Assembly (NCBI RefSeq): GCF_001428525.1
Contig: NZ_LMHW01000015.1
Coordinates: 352 to 64,351 of the forward strand
From: Flavobacterium sp. Root186
Lineage (GTDB): Bacteria > Bacteroidota > Bacteroidia > Flavobacteriales > Flavobacteriaceae
Length of the DNA: 64,000 bases
Direction of reading: 5' to 3'
Shown: positions 7,757 through 14,874 of the stretch, in pieces
Position numbering within the stretch: position 1 is the first letter of the stretch
Layout of the letters: every line of letters starts with the position of its first letter
Program-made: the position numbers and the translations under genes
The notes under the pieces: model-generated
The model's input: only the letters and a program-made list of their open reading frames with translations
What the model was told of the DNA's origin: nothing
Database searches by the model: none

Positions 7757-8701
7757 TTATTCTAAGACCTTGTTTGTTTTGTAATTTATTATATTGTTTA
7801 TTTTTAAGGATAGTTTTTTAGCTCCTATTTCGTTTAAATGATCGGCGTCATAAAAATCTTTGTCGATGAAGGACTTATCTTCTAATAAATTATAATACAT
7901 GACATTTCGATTGTCTTTAGACGTTTTATTCATAAAACCGATGGTGCCCTTAAGTTGGTTTGGTTCAAGATTAGCTGTATAAGTTTTGTAAGCAGGAGAA
8001 GTGATAAAAATTACCTTAACGTTGATTTCTTCGGCAAGTTGAATAATAGACTTAATCGTCTTAATATTTTCTTTGTAATAAATATTGTCCTGTATGTTTA
8101 TGGTGTGCCTTTTCGCTGCCGCTTTACCTGTTTCGGTTAAGTTTATACTGTTTTCAGATTTATAAATTGTTCCCCACCCAGATCCATTACAGGTAATATT
8201 ATCATTTTTATGTTCTTTATAATGTAAATTAACCCGCATTATATTATCGCTGACTTTTCCATTTAGTAATTCAAAATGATTTGATAATTTAAAAGGACCG
8301 CTGCTATTTACATTATAGTATACATTGTAGTTTTTTATTCTCCATTTTTCTGTTCCTTCTTCAAGTCTGGAATAAAGCGAAAAATAATCAATAGGAATAA
8401 CAATATATTTTAATTGCTTAAAACGAGTTTTGTATTTCTTTAAAATTTCAAAATCATAATCAACAGATTGCGAGATGTAAGCGGAATTAAAAGTTTTTGC
8501 TGTTATATATTTCGGATCGATTCCAAAATAAGTATGCGAACTTCCCAGAATTAAAACTTCAATTTTAGCCGAATTTTTATCCAGATATTCTTTTTTAATA
8601 GAATAGTCATTAGGAACGCTTCTTATCAAATTTTCTAAAAATATTGTAAAAAGAAGCACCGGAATTAAAAAAAGAATTGATTTTATAATAAACTTTTTCA
8701 T
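7757..8701 (-). CDS. SGNH-hydrolase-like acyl-transfer partner of MBOAT
   Basis: A 314-residue protein with an N-terminal membrane anchor (residues about 5-25). It has the GSSH block of DltD/AlgJ-type SGNH proteins (LILGSSHTYFGIDP) and a late Asp-x-x-His pair in DADHLNEIGA, the other two catalytic residues of the SGNH triad. It begins 3 bp after the MBOAT gene at 8704-10140, so the two are surely cotranscribed. In such pairs the MBOAT protein carries acyl groups across the membrane and the SGNH partner passes them to an extracellular polymer. The acceptor here is unknown. Confidence 0.75.
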   Translation of the reverse strand: MKKFIIKSILFLIPVLLFTIFLENLIRSVPNDYSIKKEYLDKNSAKIEVLILGSSHTYFGIDPKYITAKTFNSAYISQSVDYDFEILKKYKTRFKQLKYIVIPIDYFSLYSRLEEGTEKWRIKNYNVYYNVNSSGPFKLSNHFELLNGKVSDNIMRVNLHYKEHKNDNITCNGSGWGTIYKSENSINLTETGKAAAKRHTINIQDNIYYKENIKTIKSIIQLAEEINVKVIFITSPAYKTYTANLEPNQLKGTIGFMNKTSKDNRNVMYYNLLEDKSFIDKDFYDADHLNEIGAKKLSLKINNIINYKTNKVLE

Positions 8702-8703
8702 GG

Positions 8704-10140
8704 CTAAAACTGGAAATAAATAAATTGCTGTTCTGAACCTGAAAAATAGAATATAGCTAATATAATAGCATAATAAAATCCCCAGCGAATTAAACGAGGG
8801 TACGATGTTCCTAATTTAGCTATGGCAAATTGTTGTTCTCTGCCAATCCATTCAATCAGCATAAAAATGAGTAGTAAAAAGAGAAACTTTTTTGGAATTA
8901 TTTCTGGTTTTGTAAACAAGGTGTGCGAGAATATTTGGGATATAATATTCAAGGCATGTTCAAGATTCTCAGATCTGAAAAAAATCCAGGCAAAAACGGT
9001 AAGGCCAAAAGTGAGGCTCATTGCAAAAAATTCTTTTAAGCTTGGCAAGTATTTACCATGTGCAACAGTATCAAGATTGTTTCGGTTGTTTTTTAAAATA
9101 ATAGATGGGATAATGTACAATGCATTTAAAAATCCCCAAATAATGAAAGTCCAGTTTGCGCCATGCCAAAATCCACTGACAATAAAAATAATAAAAGTGT
9201 TCCTTATTTGCTGATAGATTCCACCTTTACTTCCTCCTAACGGAATGTACAAATAATCCCTAAACCATGTCGAAAGTGAAATATGCCAACGTCGCCAAAA
9301 TTCAGCAATGTTTCTTGAAAAATAGGGAAAAGCAAAATTTCGTAATAACTCTATTCCAAAAAGTCTGGCTACCCCTAGTGCAATATCCGAATATCCCGAA
9401 AAATCCCCATAAATTTGAAAAGCAAAAAACACAGCGCCAACAGCTAGTGTACTTCCGGAATAATCATTAGAATTATTGAAGATTTGATTTGCATATTCAG
9501 CACATTGGTCTGCAATGACTATTTTTTTAAATAATCCCCATAAAATCTGCCTTAATCCATCGATGGCTTTTTCGTAATCAAAAGTTCTTTTCTGTTTAAT
9601 TTGAGGCAAAAGATGCGTGGCCCGCTCAATAGGTCCGGCAACTAAAAGCGGAAAAAAACAGACAAAAACAGAATAATCGATGAAGTTTTTTTCTGCGGAA
9701 ATTCGGTTTTTATAAATGTCAATTACATACGATAAACCATGAAAGGTATAGAAAGAAATTCCAATAGGAAGAATAACTTTTAAAGTCCATGGATTTACCT
9801 GTAATCCAAAATTTGACATGGCTGCAGCAAAAGATTCAGCAAAGAAGTTATAATATTTAAAAATTCCCAAGAAACCTAAATTGATCGAAATACTAAGCCA
9901 AAACCAGATTTTTTTTGTCTGAATGTTTTTAGCATTATGCATTTGTAATCCTGTAAAATAATCTAAGAGAGTAGAAAAAACTAAAAGAAATAAAAAACGC
10001 CAATCCCAGCAAGCGTAAAAAAAGTAACTCGAAACTAAAAGAAGAATATTTTGATACTGAAAGGGTTTTTTATTGATAAGCCAATAAAGAACAAATACTA
10101 CAGGTAAAAATATTGCAAAATTGATTGAATTAAAAAGCAT
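8704..10140 (-). CDS. MBOAT-family O-acyltransferase, AlgI-like
   Basis: A 478-residue polytopic membrane protein. The AlgI/DltB signature region is clear: RNIAEFWRRWHISLSTWFRD followed by YLYIPLGGSKGG, and then the active-site histidine in FWHGANWTFIIWG. About 10-11 hydrophobic segments are seen, and the length is typical of AlgI. It should transfer acetyl or another acyl group from a cytoplasmic donor to the outside, acting with the SGNH protein that follows. No polysaccharide biosynthesis genes lie nearby, so the decorated polymer is not known. Confidence 0.9.
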   Translation of the reverse strand: MLFNSINFAIFLPVVFVLYWLINKKPFQYQNILLLVSSYFFYACWDWRFLFLLVFSTLLDYFTGLQMHNAKNIQTKKIWFWLSISINLGFLGIFKYYNFFAESFAAAMSNFGLQVNPWTLKVILPIGISFYTFHGLSYVIDIYKNRISAEKNFIDYSVFVCFFPLLVAGPIERATHLLPQIKQKRTFDYEKAIDGLRQILWGLFKKIVIADQCAEYANQIFNNSNDYSGSTLAVGAVFFAFQIYGDFSGYSDIALGVARLFGIELLRNFAFPYFSRNIAEFWRRWHISLSTWFRDYLYIPLGGSKGGIYQQIRNTFIIFIVSGFWHGANWTFIIWGFLNALYIIPSIILKNNRNNLDTVAHGKYLPSLKEFFAMSLTFGLTVFAWIFFRSENLEHALNIISQIFSHTLFTKPEIIPKKFLFLLLIFMLIEWIGREQQFAIAKLGTSYPRLIRWGFYYAIILAIFYFSGSEQQFIYFQF

Positions 10141-10254
10141 TATTATTGTTTTGGATAGAGGCTGGTTTATTGCACTATTAGCTATTACAAATCTTTGGCA
10201 AATAACGACTTTTCGATTATATCATACAATATTTTTTCAAGACCAATTTTTGTA

Positions 10255-10367
10255 ACCATATAAGTAATATAAGTTCATTTAAATAAATGAGTATAATTTG
10301 AATTGCCTCCTACTTTAGCTGGAGGTCTTTTTATGATTGAAAAGGAAAAGGCTTTAGCCGAAAATTA
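10255..10367. repeat. Two dispersed repeat pieces
   Basis: ACCATATAAG near 10255 is a single arm of the repeat found at 34418-34502 and 42478-42586. GCCTCCTACTTTAGCTGGAGG (about 10305-10325), followed by GGCTTTAGCC, belongs to the CCTCCAGCTAAAGC family at 14151-14310. The 230-bp gap holds no gene that I can see. Confidence 0.55.
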
Positions 10368-10371
10368 AGTT

Positions 10372-10668
10372 TTAAATTGAAAAAATAAGTCCAATTGACA
10401 AGTATAAAAATGGTAATGCACTTAATAAAAACCACAAAAGTTTTTGAATAAGTTTTATTTTTAAATCTCGAAGAATTAAAATAGAATTGACTAAAGAAAA
10501 GAGGACAAGAAATAAGCTCAAAAATAATGTAATAGTACTGCCATATGCATATATCAAAGTGCCCCTAAAATTTTCAAGATAATGTTTTGTCAAACAGCTT
10601 AAAAAGAATAAAGCAGGAATTACAATAGCAAATTTTTGTGTTTCGTGAAGATTTCTAAATTTTTTCAA
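10372..10668 (-). CDS. Small membrane protein, unknown function
   Basis: A 98-residue protein with three strongly hydrophobic segments (about residues 13-26, 38-66 and 75-98) and short charged ends. It starts with an ATG at 10668. I do not recognise a family. It lies about 50 bp downstream of the YcxB-like gene on the same strand, with a repeat word (GGCTTTCGCCGAAA) in between, so they may share a transcript. A small integral membrane protein is all that can be said. Confidence 0.55.
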   Translation of the reverse strand: MKKFRNLHETQKFAIVIPALFFLSCLTKHYLENFRGTLIYAYGSTITLFLSLFLVLFSLVNSILILRDLKIKLIQKLLWFLLSALPFLYLSIGLIFSI

Positions 10669-10719
10669 TGTAGTTTTTGATATATTTTGTTTTGAAAGAA
10701 AAAAGGCTTTCGCCGAAAT

Positions 10720-11193
10720 TTACCTGTTTTTAATCTTCAAAAAAACTTCATTTTTAAACCAATTTTCATCTTCTGGAGTTTCAAAAATTCGTTTTGGAAA
10801 GTATAAACATTGACCTTTTGAAACGTATAAAAGATAAAGATCTTTTAATTCGAAAACTTTTATGAAATTCTGCATGTCAATTGTGCCTTCAGAGATTTCT
10901 CCCATGCGGGAAATGATTTTATCCGAGAAAACTTCATGTTGTCTTTCTTTAAAAATAATCTTGTTTTCTTTTGAATTTGTAAACAGCCAATATTGAAAAA
11001 ATGTAATTGACGGAAAGAGAAAACCAAAGGCAATCATAAAAATATCAGAAGAATCTTTATTATCCTTAAATAGAATTGCCATAGAAAGAAACAACATAAA
11101 AGCATAAAGCCACCATCTTCTTTTTAATAAAATCCTAATAATAAAAGAGAAGTATTCTTTTTTAGTTAGTTGAATTTTTTTGGTTTTAATCAT
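10720..11193 (-). CDS. YcxB-like membrane protein
   Basis: A 157-residue protein. Two adjacent hydrophobic segments (about 27-42 and 50-70) are followed by a cytoplasmic domain with the pattern of the YcxB-like C-terminal domain: the FIKVFELKDLYLLYVS stretch, then CLYFPKRIF and a final acidic-aromatic helix. The function of this family is not established. The start at 11193 gives a basic N-terminus before the first helix. The downstream neighbour at 10372 is another small membrane protein. Confidence 0.65.
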   Translation of the reverse strand: MIKTKKIQLTKKEYFSFIIRILLKRRWWLYAFMLFLSMAILFKDNKDSSDIFMIAFGFLFPSITFFQYWLFTNSKENKIIFKERQHEVFSDKIISRMGEISEGTIDMQNFIKVFELKDLYLLYVSKGQCLYFPKRIFETPEDENWFKNEVFLKIKNR

Positions 11194-11327
11194 TAGTAGC
11201 TTTTTGGATTTGCGGTAAAATTAAAAATAGATTTTGTATATGAAAAAAATAATTAGGGTTGAAGGCATATTTGCTCATATAAAATAAATGTTCTTGATGA
11301 TTTTTGTAATATTTAAATTCTAAAATT

Positions 11328-11561
11328 ATGAGCACAAATAAACTTTCAGAAGAAGTTGAAAACATAATAAAAGATTTTTTTGTTAATAGATTTGACCCAA
11401 AAGATTTGGCAAAAACTATACGAGAAGTGAATTATGCACTTTCGTTATGCTCAATGCGAGGTTGCGAAACTCTTGAATCTGAATTAAATAATATCGATGA
11501 TAATTTTTATTGGCTAAATAAATTGGCAGAAGTACTTGATCCTTATTTGGATGTTGAATGA
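11328..11561 (+). CDS. Small soluble hypothetical protein
   Basis: A 77-residue acidic protein predicted to be helical, with no signal peptide or membrane segment. It has two cysteines close together (LCSMRGCE). The ATG at 11328 follows an A/T-rich leader. I do not recognise the family. It is isolated, with a divergent gene upstream and a long palindrome downstream. The length and codon pattern look like a true gene rather than chance. Confidence 0.5.
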   Translation: MSTNKLSEEVENIIKDFFVNRFDPKDLAKTIREVNYALSLCSMRGCETLESELNNIDDNFYWLNKLAEVLDPYLDVE

Positions 11562-11582
11562 AGAAAGGTTTTAGGTTTAGTT

Positions 11583-11681
11583 TGTCATTCCGAGGAACGA
11601 AGGAATCACATCAGAAATTACGAAACGTAAAACAATCTTTGTCGATTTGCGAGTGTGATTTCTTCGTTCCTCGGAATGACA
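11583..11681. repeat. Long palindrome (TGTCATTCCGAGGAACGAAG family)
   Basis: 28-bp arms at 11583-11610 and 11654-11681 match at 27 of 28 positions; both begin TGTCATTCCGAGGAACGAAG. A partial third copy (CTCGTCCTCGGAATGACA) lies at about 11851-11869. It could form a long hairpin 3' of the small gene at 11328. Confidence 0.8.
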
Positions 11682-11704
11682 ATCTTTGTGGTTACTTTTT
11701 CTTC

Positions 11705-11875
11705 AAGGGATTGAAATCCCTTGCTACAAAATAAATCATTCCTTCGGAATTTTATATAGCGTTCCGTAGGAACAAATTATATTGTAGGGATGGATTTTAA
11801 TCCATCTTCGCAATCATAATCGACAATCTTTGTAGAGCTACTCGTGGAGATTCCTCGTCCTCGGAATGACAAATA
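11705..11875. repeat. Cluster of small palindromic repeat words
   Basis: AAGGGATTGAAATCCCTT (11705-11722), ATTCCTTCGGAAT (11739-11751), GTTCCGTAGGAAC (11761-11773) and GATGGATTTTAATCCATC (11790-11807) follow one another. The last two repeat the arrangement at 3084-3128. With the palindrome at 11583 they fill the 352-bp gap 11562-11913, which has no other visible gene. Confidence 0.65.
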
Positions 11876-11913
11876 TTGGGGTTACCTTGTGCTTTTAGTG
11901 AAAGTCGAATTAA

Positions 11914-12414
11914 TTATTCTAAAGATATTCGTAACTCCATATCATTTTCTTTTACGAGCTTTAAGAAGATTATTAAATCTGTTATGCATTTAAAATCCCA
12001 AACTAGATCTGTTGAGTTTTCAAATACTTTTTCATTAACTAATACGGTTTTCTCAATTAACCAATCTATTTCATTTTCGGAAATTATATCTGGAACGTTT
12101 TCCCAACTCCAGCCAATACTTTTAATCCAGTTTGTAATAAAATCGGGTAAATCGGAAGAAATTGGAATAACATTTAATTCAGATATTAAAGAATAAAAAT
12201 ATACTTCCCATAAACTAAAAAAGTAAATTCCATTTTCTCCTTGTTTTAGTAGATATTCAGTTGAAGTTCCATCTGGGTTTTTTTGAATATTTCTTCGAAA
12301 AGAAATGTTTTTTGGATTAGTATAAAATCTGATTTCAGGTTCTCCTAAAAAATCCGAATAATGATCTAATTTTAAGTCGTTGATTTTCATTGTAATTATG
12401 TGATTAGGATACAT
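11914..12414 (-). CDS. Hypothetical cytoplasmic protein
   Basis: A 166-residue protein without signal peptide or membrane helices. It is rich in aromatic and acidic residues, for example SIGWSWENVPDI and DWLIEKTVLVNEKVF. I do not recognise a domain. An internal ATG at 12390 (MKINDLK) is an alternative start 8 codons later and may be the true one. It stands alone between repeats and the tRNA-Leu gene, transcribed in the same direction as the tRNA. It could be one of the many single-gene immunity-like or phage-defence-like small proteins of Flavobacteria, but nothing here shows that. Confidence 0.5.
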   Translation of the reverse strand: MYPNHIITMKINDLKLDHYSDFLGEPEIRFYTNPKNISFRRNIQKNPDGTSTEYLLKQGENGIYFFSLWEVYFYSLISELNVIPISSDLPDFITNWIKSIGWSWENVPDIISENEIDWLIEKTVLVNEKVFENSTDLVWDFKCITDLIIFLKLVKENDMELRISLE

Positions 12415-12437
12415 CGATCAAATATATACCAAAAACA

Positions 12438-12470
12438 AAAAAGCTCCTGAATATCTTCAGAAGCTTTTTT
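12438..12470 (-). terminator. Terminator after tRNA-Leu
   Basis: On the minus strand AAAAAAGCTTCTGAA pairs with TTCAGGAGCTTTTTT around a short loop, apart from one mismatch, and ends in T-rich sequence. It lies immediately 3' of the tRNA-Leu gene. Confidence 0.8.
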
Positions 12471-12472
12471 AG

Positions 12473-12554
12473 TGCGGATAATAGGACTCGAACCTACACG
12501 CCTTGCGGCACCAGATCCTAAGTCTGGCATGTCTACCAATTTCACCATATCCGC
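12473..12554 (-). tRNA. tRNA-Leu (anticodon UAG)
   Basis: The minus strand folds as a class II tRNA. The acceptor GCGGATA pairs with TATCCGC, followed by discriminator A. The anticodon arm is CCAGA-CTTAGGA-TCTGG with anticodon TAG. A long variable arm (TGCCGCAAGGCGT) and a T arm with GGTTCGAGTCC follow. CCA is not encoded. At 82 nt it has the right length for tRNA-Leu. A protein reading across this stretch is a shadow of the tRNA. Confidence 0.95.
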
Positions 12555-12663
12555 GTAATTGTGGGTGCAAAGATAAGCATACTTTCGAATATTCAAAGAA
12601 AAATTTCAAAAAAAATATTAATTCTCTTTTTTGTACTTTTGGGTTTCTATAAAAATTATTTAA

Positions 12664-14052
12664 ATGGAAAATATTAAGTCCTACGTTCAACAACATAAAG
12701 ATCGATTTATCAATGAATTGATCGAATTATTAAAGATTCCGTCGGTAAGTGCCGACACTGCATATTCACAAGATGTTATTGATACAGCAGAGGCTGTAAA
12801 AGAAAGTTTATCAAAAGCAGGCTGCGATTTAGTTGAAGTTTGCGATACTCCGGGTTATCCAATTATTTATGGAGAAAAAATAATCGACCCAAATCTTCCA
12901 ACAGTTTTAGTTTACGGACACTACGATGTTCAGCCGCCAGATCCATTAGAATTATGGACTTCACCACCATTTGAACCGGTTATAAAAACTACAGATATTC
13001 ACCCAGAAGGCGCAATCTTCGCACGTGGAGCATGTGACGACAAAGGTCAGATGTACATGCACGTAAAAGCGCTTGAATATATGGTACAAACTAATAATTT
13101 GCCTTGTAACGTAAAATTCATGATCGAAGGTGAAGAAGAAGTTGGTTCGGCAAGTTTGGCCTGGTTCGTAGAACGCAATCAGGAAAAACTGAAAAATGAC
13201 GTTATCCTGATTTCTGATACGGGAATGATCTCTAATCAACAACCATCGATCACGACAGGTTTAAGAGGTTTGAGTTATGTTGAGGTTGAAGTTACAGGTC
13301 CGAACCGCGATTTGCATTCTGGTTTATACGGTGGAGCTGTTGCGAACCCAATTAATATTTTGGCAAAAATGATTGCTTCTCTTCACGATGAAGACAATCA
13401 TATTACGATTCCGGGATTCTACGATAAAGTTCAGGAATTATCTGCAGAAGAAAGAGCTGAAATGGCAAAAGCGCCTTTTAGTTTAGAAAAATATAAGAAT
13501 GCTTTAAACATCGCAGATGTTTACGGCGAAAAAGGTTATGTAACAAACGAGCGCAACTCAATCCGTCCAACTTTAGACGTAAACGGAATCTGGGGCGGTT
13601 ATACTGGCGAAGGTGCAAAAACGGTTATTGCGAGTAAAGCTTTTGCTAAAATCTCGATGCGTTTGGTTCCAAATCAGGATTGGGTTGAGATTACAGAACT
13701 TTTCACAAAACATTTTACAAATATTGCTCCGGCTGGAGTTACGGTAAAAGTGACGCCTCACCACGGTGGACAAGGTTACGTTACGCCAATTGACAGCATT
13801 GGGTATCAGGCGGCAAATAAAGCATATACAGAAACATTTGGAGTTCCTGCAATTCCGGTTCGTTCTGGAGGAAGTATTCCAATTGTGGCTTTGTTTGAAA
13901 AGGAATTAAAAAGCAAAACGATTTTAATGGGATTTGGTTTGGACAGCGATGCTATTCACTCGCCAAATGAACATTTTGGAATCTTTAATTACTTGAAGGG
14001 AATTGAAACTATTCCATTGTTTTATAAGTATTTTGTGGAATTGAGTAAATAA
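12664..14052 (+). CDS. M20-family dipeptidase
   Basis: A 462-residue cytoplasmic zinc peptidase of the M20 family, close to the nonspecific dipeptidase/CNDP group. Motifs are in order: the first zinc histidine in YGHYDVQPPD, the bridging aspartate in RGACDDKGQ, and the catalytic Glu pair in EGEEEVGS. The dimerisation (lid) domain lies between about residues 200 and 360 (GLRGLSYVEVEVTG), and a late zinc histidine is in DAIHSPNEHFG. It likely cleaves dipeptides for amino-acid supply. It starts at the ATG at 12664, about 110 bp from the divergent tRNA-Leu. Confidence 0.92.
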   Translation: MENIKSYVQQHKDRFINELIELLKIPSVSADTAYSQDVIDTAEAVKESLSKAGCDLVEVCDTPGYPIIYGEKIIDPNLPTVLVYGHYDVQPPDPLELWTSPPFEPVIKTTDIHPEGAIFARGACDDKGQMYMHVKALEYMVQTNNLPCNVKFMIEGEEEVGSASLAWFVERNQEKLKNDVILISDTGMISNQQPSITTGLRGLSYVEVEVTGPNRDLHSGLYGGAVANPINILAKMIASLHDEDNHITIPGFYDKVQELSAEERAEMAKAPFSLEKYKNALNIADVYGEKGYVTNERNSIRPTLDVNGIWGGYTGEGAKTVIASKAFAKISMRLVPNQDWVEITELFTKHFTNIAPAGVTVKVTPHHGGQGYVTPIDSIGYQAANKAYTETFGVPAIPVRSGGSIPIVALFEKELKSKTILMGFGLDSDAIHSPNEHFGIFNYLKGIETIPLFYKYFVELSK

Positions 14053-14102
14053 GGTGTTTTTGCCGCGATGGCGCTAAGACACTAAGATTTTTTTAGATAT
14101 AG

Positions 14103-14133
14103 AATCCGTTCAGAAATGAGCGGATTTTTTTTG
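14103..14133 (+). terminator. Terminator after the dipeptidase gene
   Basis: AATCCG and CGGATT form the stem of a hairpin with a partly self-complementary loop, followed by eight T residues. It lies 50 bp after the stop codon at 14052. Confidence 0.65.
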
Positions 14134-14150
14134 TGCAAAGAAATATTTTT

Positions 14151-14310
14151 TCAATTGCCTCCAGTTTTAGCTGGGGGTTTTAAAAGAGATTAGCATTGGC
14201 TTTAGCCGAACTATTAGGGATTTTGTTTTAATTAAATACAATACAAATTTGGCTAAAGCCTTTTCTCTTGAGTTCCTTCTACACCTCCAGCTAAAGCTAG
14301 AGGTAATTAA
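14151..14310. repeat. Inverted repeat (CCTCCAGCTAAAGC / GGCTTTAGCC family)
   Basis: AATTGCCTCCAGTTTTAGCTGGGGG and GGCTTTAGCC on the left are mirrored by GGCTAAAGCC and CACCTCCAGCTAAAGCTAGAGG on the right. The family also occurs at about 10305-10367. This repeat, the terminator at 14103 and the operator region at 14391 account for the 450-bp gap 14053-14502. Confidence 0.7.
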
Positions 14311-14390
14311 AAAAAATATCCTTAAAGCTTTGTTTTTGTGTGACTTAAAATAAATTTATTCTAAATAAATTTGCATATTAAAATTTTAAC

Positions 14391-14424
14391 TCTACATTTG
14401 TAGAATAAAATCTATAAATGTAGA
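14391..14424. promoter_or_regulatory. Tandem BlaI/MecI-type operators
   Basis: TCTACATTTGTAGA (14391-14404) is a perfect 14-bp palindrome with the TACA/TGTA core of BlaI and MecI operators. TCTATAAATGTAGA (14411-14424) is a second, slightly degenerate copy with its centre 20 bp away. Together they make a wider dyad. They lie about 80 bp upstream of the BlaI-family gene at 14503, so autoregulation is the natural reading. The copies are seen; the function is inferred. Confidence 0.65.
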
Positions 14425-14502
14425 ACAGTAAAGGATTGTTTAAACCCTAAGAGAAAAAAAACTTAGAACCTTAGCAACTCAGAATCTTAGAACCTTAAAA
14501 AT

Positions 14503-14874
14503 ATGCAGCTATCAAACTCAGAAGAACAATTAATGGAACATCTTTGGAAGCTTGAAAAGGCTTTTATGAAAGATTTACTTGAAGCGTATCCAAAACCAAA
14601 ACCGGCAACAACAACCGTAGCAACGCTTTTAAAACGAATGATCGATAAAAAATTTGTTGCTTATAATGAATTTGGAAATTCGAGAGAATATTATCCTTTG
14701 GTTAAAAAAACGGATTATTTCTCAAAACATGTAAAAGGACTTATTAGCAATTTCTTTAATAATTCAGCTTCGCAGTTTGCTTCTTTTTTTACGACCGAAA
14801 CCAATTTGTCGGCTTCAGAATTAGAAGATCTTAGAAAAATAATCGATTCAGAAATTCAAAAAAAGAAAAAATGA
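14503..14874 (+). CDS. BlaI/MecI-family transcriptional repressor
   Basis: A 123-residue winged-helix repressor. The N-terminal DNA-binding part (LSNSEEQLMEHLWKLEKAFM, then PATTTVATLLKRMIDKKFV) matches the BlaI/MecI pattern. The C-terminal half is a dimerisation helix region that is normally the site of proteolytic inactivation. Its stop overlaps the start of the M56 gene at 14871 by four bases, so the two are translationally coupled. Dual palindromes at 14391-14424 are its probable operators. No beta-lactamase lies nearby, so its target set may be only this operon or may be elsewhere. Confidence 0.92.
   Translation: MQLSNSEEQLMEHLWKLEKAFMKDLLEAYPKPKPATTTVATLLKRMIDKKFVAYNEFGNSREYYPLVKKTDYFSKHVKGLISNFFNNSASQFASFFTTETNLSASELEDLRKIIDSEIQKKKK

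Noticed and set aside
12396..12696. Two open frames on the minus strand across the tRNA-Leu gene
   Set aside because: They are translations of the tRNA and its flanks; the clover-leaf explains the sequence.
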